Shown: piece after piece, positions 57,083 through 64,000 of the stretch | How the letters are laid out: each line of letters starts with the position of its first letter | Position numbering within the stretch: the stretch's first letter is position 1 | DNA from: Peronospora farinosa | Taxonomy: Eukaryota; Oomycota; Peronosporomycetes; Peronosporales; Peronosporaceae | Reading direction: 5' to 3' | DNA length: 64,000 bases | Assembly: GCA_947646735.1 (NCBI GenBank) | Contig: CANTFK010000015.1 | Location: 122,029-186,028 of the forward strand | The notes under the pieces: model-generated | What the model was told of the DNA's origin: nothing | Seen by the model: the letters and a program-made list of their open reading frames with translations, nothing else | The model's database searches: none | Program-made: the position numbers and the translations under genes

Positions 57083-57428
57083 TTTTCTTAACCGTAAAGG
57101 CTATCCGCACATGCCACGCTTTTGCTGCTTCATGGAATCACCACATGCGCTGGAACCTTGCGCTTGGAGTTGGAGTTGCGCGACCAATGTGTCTCTTGAT
57201 CCCTACAGCGCAGCATCTTGTCTGCAGCTGAAAAAGCAACTAACGCAAAAAGGATGCCCCAGTGACTTGTTGGGAGCACAGCTTTCGTCGAAGTGCGTGT
57301 AGTGGCGGCAGCATGCGGAGGGTGTAGATGTCAATATGGATGAGGATAGCTAGCGTATTGTCTGCGTTCGTTGATGTTCGTTTGGCGTCACTTTGATTGA
57401 ATGTTAAGAAATGTCCATTCATTCTAAC

Positions 57429-57509
57429 GACAGCTTGGCCGAGTGGTTAAGGCGATAGACTAGAAATCTATTGGGGTAACCCGCGTGAGTTCAAATCTCA
57501 CAGCTGTCG
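57429..57509 (+). tRNA. tRNA-Ser(AGA)
   Basis: Unit 31; 7 blocks, one base lost (near 57614). Confidence 0.96.
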
Positions 57510-57930
57510 GACCCATTTTGCCTACAAGTTGCGGCTACATCACATGCTGAGCTACATCGCATGCTGGGCTACATCGCATGCTGGGCTACATCGCATGCTG
57601 GGCTACATCGCATCTGGGCTACATCGCATGCTGGGCTACATCACACGTTTGCACGTCCTTCCTGTGATACTGCAAGCTTTATAGCACCTAATTGTATTGT
57701 ACAGCGCCCTTTTTCGCGCCTTCACCTAGGTTAGATCTCGGACGTCGGACAGCTCGACGCAGGTGAGAATTTGGAGCTTGCTGTGGCAATAAGAAAAAGA
57801 AAAGTGACGTGCGGAGCATCATAGTGTTGTGAGTCTCAGCGGGGGAGACGGATAGAAGGCTGATGGCGAGCATTTGCTGCGTAAAGATGGTCTGGTATGT
57901 GGATGGCGTAGGTCGCTCGGTGATACGAGT

Positions 57931-58003
57931 GTCGGTGTCGTCTAGTGGTTAGGACGTGAGCTTAACACGCTCAAGATCGAGGGTTCGATCCCCTCCTCCG
58001 ATA
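57931..58003 (+). tRNA. tRNA-Val(AAC)
   Basis: Unit 31; spacer A-type. Confidence 0.92.
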
Positions 58004-58349
58004 TTTTCTTAACCGTAAAGGCTATCCGCACATGCCACGCTTTTGCTGCTTCATGGAATCACCACATGCGCTGGAACCTTGCGCTTGGAGTTGGAGTTGC
58101 GCGACCAATGTGTCTCTTGATCCCTACAGCGCAGCATCTTGTCTGCAGCTGAAAAAGCAACTAACGCAAAAAGGATGCCCCAGTGACTTGTTGGGAGCAC
58201 AGCTTTCGTCGAAGTGCGTGTAGTGGCGGCAGCATGCGGAGGGTGTAGATGTCAATATGGATGAGGATAGCTAGCGTATTGTCTGCGTTCGTTGATGTTC
58301 GTTTGGCGTCACTTTGATTGAATGTTAAGAAATGTCCATTCATTCTAAC

Positions 58350-58430
58350 GACAGCTTGGCCGAGTGGTTAAGGCGATAGACTAGAAATCTATTGGGGTAA
58401 CCCGCGTGAGTTCAAATCTCACAGCTGTCG
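58350..58430 (+). tRNA. tRNA-Ser(AGA)
   Basis: Unit 32; 6 blocks with the double loss seen in unit 24. Confidence 0.96.
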
Positions 58431-58833
58431 GACCCATTTTGCCTACAAGTTGCGGCTACATCACATGCTGAGCTACATCGCATGCTGGGCTACATCGCAT
58501 GCTGGGCTACATCGCATGCTGGGTACATGCATGCTGGGCTACATCACACGTTTGCACGTCCTTCCTGTGATACTGCAAGCTTTATAGCACCTAATTGTAT
58601 TGTACAGCGCCCTTTTTCGCGCCTTCACCTAGGTTAGATCTCGGACGTCGGACAGCTCGACGCAGGTGAGAATTTGGAGCTTGCTGTGGCAATAAGAAAA
58701 AGAAAAGTGACGTGCGGAGCATCATAGTGTTGTGAGTCTCAGCGGGGGAGACGGATAGAAGGCTGATGGCGAGCATTTGCTGCGTAAAGATGGTCTGGTA
58801 TGTGGATGGCGTAGGTCGCTCGGTGATACGAGT

Positions 58834-58906
58834 GTCGGTGTCGTCTAGTGGTTAGGACGTGAGCTTAACACGCTCAAGATCGAGGGTTCGATCCCCTCCT
58901 CCGATA
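58834..58906 (+). tRNA. tRNA-Val(AAC)
   Basis: Unit 32; spacer A-type plus a new T-to-C change (ggagctgcg near 59000). Confidence 0.92.
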
Positions 58907-59252
58907 TTTTCTTAACCGTAAAGGCTATCCGCACATGCCACGCTTTTGCTGCTTCATGGAATCACCACATGCGCTGGAACCTTGCGCTTGGAGTTGGAGC
59001 TGCGCGACCAATGTGTCTCTTGATCCCTACAGCGCAGCATCTTGTCTGCAGCTGAAAAAGCAACTAACGCAAAAAGGATGCCCCAGTGACTTGTTGGGAG
59101 CACAGCTTTCGTCGAAGTGCGTGTAGTGGCGGCAGCATGCGGAGGGTGTAGATGTCAATATGGATGAGGATAGCTAGCGTATTGTCTGCGTTCGTTGATG
59201 TTCGTTTGGCGTCACTTTGATTGAATGTTAAGAAATGTCCATTCATTCTAAC

Positions 59253-59333
59253 GACAGCTTGGCCGAGTGGTTAAGGCGATAGACTAGAAATCTATTGGGG
59301 TAACCCGCGTGAGTTCAAATCTCACAGCTGTCG
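59253..59333 (+). tRNA. tRNA-Ser(AGA)
   Basis: Unit 33; shortest minisatellite, 3 blocks ending abnormally in cgaaaatcacacg. Confidence 0.96.
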
Positions 59334-59694
59334 GACCCATTTTGCCTACAAGTTGCGGCTACATCACATGCTGAGCTACATCGCATGCTGGGCTACATCG
59401 AAAATCACACGTTTGCACGTCCTTCCTGTGATACTGCAAGCTTTATAGCACCTAATTGTATTGTACAGCGCCCTTTTTCGCGCCTTCACCTAGGTTAGAT
59501 CTCGGACGTCGGACAGCTCGACGCAGGTGAGAATTTGGAGCTTGCTGTGGCAATAAGAAAAAGAAAAGTGACGTGCGGAGCATCATAGTGTTGTGAGTCT
59601 CAGCGGGGGAGACGGATAGAAGGCTGATGGCGAGCATTTGCTGCGTAAAGATGGTCTGGTATGTGGATGGCGTAGGTCGCTCGGTGATACGAGT

Positions 59695-59767
59695 GTCGGT
59701 GTCGTCTAGTGGTTAGGACGTGAGCTTAACACGCTCAAGATCGAGGGTTCGATCCCCTCCTCCGATA
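59695..59767 (+). tRNA. tRNA-Val(AAC)
   Basis: Unit 33; spacer A-type with C-to-A near 59849 and a private C-to-A near 59925. Confidence 0.92.
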
Positions 59768-60113
59768 TTTTCTTAACCGTAAAGGCTATCCGCACATGCC
59801 ACGCTTTTGCTGCTTCATGGAATCACCACATGCGCTGGAACCTTGCGATTGGAGTTGGAGCTGCGCGACCAATGTGTCTCTTGATCCCTACAGCGCAGCA
59901 TCTTGTCTGCAGCTGAAAAAGCAAATAACGCAAAAAGGATGCCCCAGTGACTTGTTGGGAGCACAGCTTTCGTCGAAGTGCGTGTAGTGGCGGCAGCATG
60001 CGGAGGGTGTAGATGTCAATATGGATGAGGATAGCTAGCGTATTGTCTGCGTTCGTTGATGTTCGTTTGGCGTCACTTTGATTGAATGTTAAGAAATGTC
60101 CATTCATTCTAAC

Positions 60114-60194
60114 GACAGCTTGGCCGAGTGGTTAAGGCGATAGACTAGAAATCTATTGGGGTAACCCGCGTGAGTTCAAATCTCACAGCTGTCG
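60114..60194 (+). tRNA. tRNA-Ser(AGA)
   Basis: Unit 34; 6 blocks. Confidence 0.96.
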
Positions 60195-60599
60195 GACCCA
60201 TTTTGCCTACAAGTTGCGGCTACATCACATGCTGAGCTACATCGCATGCTGGGCTACATCGCATGCTGGGCTACATCGCATGCTGGGCTACATCGCATGC
60301 TGGGCTACATCACACGTTTGCACGTCCTTCCTGTGATACTGCAAGCTTTATAGCACCTAATTGTATTGTACAGCGCCCTTTTTCGCGCCTTCACCTAGGT
60401 TAGATCTCGGACGTCGGACAGCTCGACGCAGGTGAGAATTTGGAGCTTGCTGTGGCAATAAGAAAAAGAAAAGTGACGTGCGGAGCATCATAGTGTTGTG
60501 AGTCTCAGCGGGGGAGACGGATAGAAGGCTGATGGCGAGCATTTGCTGCGTAAAGATGGTCTGGTATGTGGATGGCGTAGGTCGCTCGGTGATACGAGT

Positions 60600-60672
60600 G
60601 TCGGTGTCGTCTAGTGGTTAGGACGTGAGCTTAACACGCTCAAGATCGAGGGTTCGATCCCCTCCTCCGATA
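60600..60672 (+). tRNA. tRNA-Val(AAC)
   Basis: Unit 34; A-type with the gattgg and gctgcg variants. Confidence 0.92.
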
Positions 60673-61018
60673 TTTTCTTAACCGTAAAGGCTATCCGCAC
60701 ATGCCACGCTTTTGCTGCTTCATGGAATCACCACATGCGCTGGAACCTTGCGATTGGAGTTGGAGCTGCGCGACCAATGTGTCTCTTGATCCCTACAGCG
60801 CAGCATCTTGTCTGCAGCTGAAAAAGCAACTAACGCAAAAAGGATGCCCCAGTGACTTGTTGGGAGCACAGCTTTCGTCGAAGTGCGTGTAGTGGCGGCA
60901 GCATGCGGAGGGTGTAGATGTCAATATGGATGAGGATAGCTAGCGTATTGTCTGCGTTCGTTGATGTTCGTTTGGCGTCACTTTGATTGAATGTTAAGAA
61001 ATGTCCATTCATTCTAAC

Positions 61019-61099
61019 GACAGCTTGGCCGAGTGGTTAAGGCGATAGACTAGAAATCTATTGGGGTAACCCGCGTGAGTTCAAATCTCACAGCTGTCG
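61019..61099 (+). tRNA. tRNA-Ser(AGA)
   Basis: Unit 35; 6 blocks, one base lost (near 61183). Confidence 0.96.
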
Positions 61100-61503
61100 G
61101 ACCCATTTTGCCTACAAGTTGCGGCTACATCACATGCTGAGCTACATCGCATGCTGGGCTACATCGCATGCTGGGCTACATCGATGCTGGGCTACATCGC
61201 ATGCTGGGCTACATCACACGTTTGCACGTCCTTCCTGTGATACTGCAAGCTTTATAGCACCTAATTGTATTGTACAGCGCCCTTTTTCGCGCCTTCACCT
61301 AGGTTAGATCTCGGACGTCGGACAGCTCGACGCAGGTGAGAATTTGGAGCTTGCTGTGGCAATAAGAAAAAGAAAAGTGACGTGCGGAGCATCATAGTGT
61401 TGTGAGTCTCAGCGGGGGAGACGGATAGAAGGCTGATGGCGAGCATTTGCTGCGTAAAGATGGTCTGGTATGTGGATGGCGTAGGTCGCTCGGTGATACG
61501 AGT

Positions 61504-61576
61504 GTCGGTGTCGTCTAGTGGTTAGGACGTGAGCTTAACACGCTCAAGATCGAGGGTTCGATCCCCTCCTCCGATA
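61504..61576 (+). tRNA. tRNA-Val(AAC)
   Basis: Unit 35; A-type with the gattgg and gctgcg variants. Confidence 0.92.
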
Positions 61577-61922
61577 TTTTCTTAACCGTAAAGGCTATCC
61601 GCACATGCCACGCTTTTGCTGCTTCATGGAATCACCACATGCGCTGGAACCTTGCGATTGGAGTTGGAGCTGCGCGACCAATGTGTCTCTTGATCCCTAC
61701 AGCGCAGCATCTTGTCTGCAGCTGAAAAAGCAACTAACGCAAAAAGGATGCCCCAGTGACTTGTTGGGAGCACAGCTTTCGTCGAAGTGCGTGTAGTGGC
61801 GGCAGCATGCGGAGGGTGTAGATGTCAATATGGATGAGGATAGCTAGCGTATTGTCTGCGTTCGTTGATGTTCGTTTGGCGTCACTTTGATTGAATGTTA
61901 AGAAATGTCCATTCATTCTAAC

Positions 61923-62003
61923 GACAGCTTGGCCGAGTGGTTAAGGCGATAGACTAGAAATCTATTGGGGTAACCCGCGTGAGTTCAAATCTCACAGCTG
62001 TCG
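61923..62003 (+). tRNA. tRNA-Ser(AGA)
   Basis: Unit 36; 5 blocks. Confidence 0.96.
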
Positions 62004-62391
62004 GACCCATTTTGCCTACAAGTTGCGGCTACATCACATGCTGAGCTACATCGCATGCTGGGCTACATCGCATGCTGGGCTACATCGCATGCTGGGCTAC
62101 ATCACACGTTTGCACGTCCTTCCTGTGATACTGCAAGCTTTATAGCACCTAATTGTATTGTACAGCGCCCTTTTTCGCGCCTTCACCTAGGTTAGATCTC
62201 GGACGTCGGACAGCTCGACGCAGGTGAGAATTTGGAGCTTGCTGTGGCAATAAGAAAAAGAAAAGTGACGTGCGGAGCATCATAGTGTTGTGAGTCTCAG
62301 CGGGGGAGACGGATAGAAGGCTGATGGCGAGCATTTGCTGCGTAAAGATGGTCTGGTATGTGGATGGCGTAGGTCGCTCGGTGATACGAGT

Positions 62392-62464
62392 GTCGGTGTC
62401 GTCTAGTGGTTAGGACGTGAGCTTAACACGCTCAAGATCGAGGGTTCGATCCCCTCCTCCGATA
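62392..62464 (+). tRNA. tRNA-Val(AAC)
   Basis: Unit 36; A-type but without the gattgg and gctgcg variants of its neighbours. Confidence 0.92.
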
Positions 62465-62810
62465 TTTTCTTAACCGTAAAGGCTATCCGCACATGCCACG
62501 CTTTTGCTGCTTCATGGAATCACCACATGCGCTGGAACCTTGCGCTTGGAGTTGGAGTTGCGCGACCAATGTGTCTCTTGATCCCTACAGCGCAGCATCT
62601 TGTCTGCAGCTGAAAAAGCAACTAACGCAAAAAGGATGCCCCAGTGACTTGTTGGGAGCACAGCTTTCGTCGAAGTGCGTGTAGTGGCGGCAGCATGCGG
62701 AGGGTGTAGATGTCAATATGGATGAGGATAGCTAGCGTATTGTCTGCGTTCGTTGATGTTCGTTTGGCGTCACTTTGATTGAATGTTAAGAAATGTCCAT
62801 TCATTCTAAC

Positions 62811-62891
62811 GACAGCTTGGCCGAGTGGTTAAGGCGATAGACTAGAAATCTATTGGGGTAACCCGCGTGAGTTCAAATCTCACAGCTGTCG
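62811..62891 (+). tRNA. tRNA-Ser(AGA)
   Basis: Unit 37; 10 blocks in the same order as unit 5. Confidence 0.96.
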
Positions 62892-63364
62892 GACCCATTT
62901 TGCCTACAAGTTGCGGCTACATCACATGCTGAGCTACATCGCATGCTGGGCTACATCGCATGCTGGGCTACATCGCATGCTAGGCTACATCGCATGCTGA
63001 GCTACATCGCATGCTGAGCTACATCGCATGCTGGGCTACATCGCATGCTGGGCTACATCGCATGCTGGGCTACATCACACGTTTGCACGTCCTTCCTGTG
63101 ATACTGCAAGCTTTATAGCACCTAATTGTATTGTACAGCGCCCTTTTTCGCGCCTTCACCTAGGTTAGATCTCGGACGTCGGACAGCTCGACGCAGGTGA
63201 GAATTTGGAGCTTGCTGTGGCAATAAGAAAAAGAAAAGTGACGTGCGGAGCATCATAGTGTTGTGAGTCTCAGCGGGGGAGACGGATAGAAGGCTGATGG
63301 CGAGCATTTGCTGCGTAAAGATGGTCTGGTATGTGGATGGCGTAGGTCGCTCGGTGATACGAGT

Positions 63365-63437
63365 GTCGGTGTCGTCTAGTGGTTAGGACGTGAGCTTAAC
63401 ACGCTCAAGATCGAGGGTTCGATCCCCTCCTCCGATA
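63365..63437 (+). tRNA. tRNA-Val(AAC)
   Basis: Unit 37; mosaic spacer, gattgg and gctgcg variants but G-type. Confidence 0.92.
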
Positions 63438-63783
63438 TTTTCTTAACCGTAAAGGCTATCCGCACATGCCACGCTTTTGCTGCTTCATGGAATCACCACA
63501 TGCGCTGGAACCTTGCGATTGGAGTTGGAGCTGCGCGACCAATGTGTCTCTTGATCCCTACAGCGCAGCATCTTGTCTGCAGCTGAAAAAGCAACTAACG
63601 CAAAGAGGATGCCCCAGTGACTTGTTGGGAGCACAGCTTTCGTCGAAGTGCGTGTAGTGGCGGCAGCATGCGGAGGGTGTAGATGTCAATATGGATGAGG
63701 ATAGCTAGCGTATTGTCTGCGTTCGTTGATGTTCGTTTGGCGTCACTTTGATTGAATGTTAAGAAATGTCCATTCATTCTAAC

Positions 63784-63864
63784 GACAGCTTGGCCGAGTG
63801 GTTAAGGCGATAGACTAGAAATCTATTGGGGTAACCCGCGTGAGTTCAAATCTCACAGCTGTCG
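63784..63864 (+). tRNA. tRNA-Ser(AGA)
   Basis: Unit 38; its minisatellite (at least 7 blocks, beginning like units 1 and 2) is cut by the window edge. Confidence 0.96.
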
Positions 63865-64000
63865 GACCCATTTTGCCTACAAGTTGCGGCTACATCACAT
63901 GCTGAGCTACATCGCATGCTGGGCTACATCGCATGCTGGGCTACATCGCATGCTGGGCTACATCGCATGCTGGGCTACATCGCATGCTGAGCTACATCGC

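Larger units (their letters stand above)
29220..64000 (+). repeat. tandem tRNA-Ser/tRNA-Val array, 37 complete units, continues past the window
   Basis: Unit order is tRNA-Ser(AGA), a T4 stop, a 17-bp minisatellite, a spacer of about 290 bp, tRNA-Val(AAC), a T4 stop, and a spacer of about 345 bp. Spacings between successive Ser genes range from 861 to 1,024 bp. They fit 803 + 17n apart from 1-7 bp indels, where n (3-13) counts minisatellite blocks. Outside the minisatellite, units are nearly identical apart from a few marker substitutions. All 75 tRNA genes are on the plus strand. The array starts inside a unit, 57 bp before the first Ser gene, next to a retroelement gag relic. Confidence 0.97.

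Noticed and set aside
29932..63657. A 63-codon plus frame and 60-61-codon minus frames repeated in every array unit
   Set aside because: They overlap the spacers and tRNA flanks, have no domain, and their conservation only reflects near-identity of the units.
29381..64000. CRISPR-like regular repeats
   Set aside because: There are no unique spacers: the 17-bp blocks abut each other, the long period carries tRNA genes, and the genome is eukaryotic.

Overview
The window is eukaryotic and most likely from an oomycete (Phytophthora or downy-mildew type). The genes have few, short GT-AG introns. Upstream regions carry TCATTCT-type initiators about 50 bases before the ATG. The mobile elements are Ty3/gypsy chromoviruses and a pogo-like DNA transposon of kinds common in Peronosporales. 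The species call is inference; no marker gene fixes it.

Layout. 1-3.5 kb holds compact housekeeping genes: the 3' end of an unknown gene, the NatB catalytic subunit NAA20 (minus, two introns), a short SET-domain protein (plus, divergent from NAA20) and a LYRM2-like LYR protein (minus). 3.6-11 kb is an amino-acid permease neighbourhood: one intact 693-residue APC transporter (6729-8810, plus) with at least three decayed minus-strand copies around it (about 3.8-4.77, 9.0-9.76 and 10.07-10.5 kb). 11.86-13.43 kb encodes a secreted alpha/beta-hydrolase (lipase-like). 14.0-15.55 kb is a dead pogo/Tigger-like transposon. 15,630-23,328 is a structurally complete but coding-dead Ty3/gypsy element on the minus strand with near-identical LTRs. 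23.57-28.07 kb is a second, internally deleted and 3'-truncated relative on the plus strand. 28.07-29.2 kb holds an LTR-like segment and a gag fragment of a third element.

From about 29,220 to the right edge (>34.7 kb, continuing beyond it) the DNA is one tandem array of 37 complete units of 0.86-1.02 kb. Each unit carries one tRNA-Ser(AGA) and one tRNA-Val(AAC), both on the plus strand. A 17-bp minisatellite (3-13 blocks per unit) lies directly behind the Ser gene. In total there are 38 Ser genes (the first probably dead) and 37 Val genes. The layout closely resembles the tRNA-plus-STR arrays known from Entamoeba. It is the most striking feature here.

The second notable item is an accessory reading frame on the strand opposite to gag-pol in the gypsy element. 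It starts just inside the 3' LTR and overlaps the chromodomain frame antisense. A decayed version sits at the same place in the second element.
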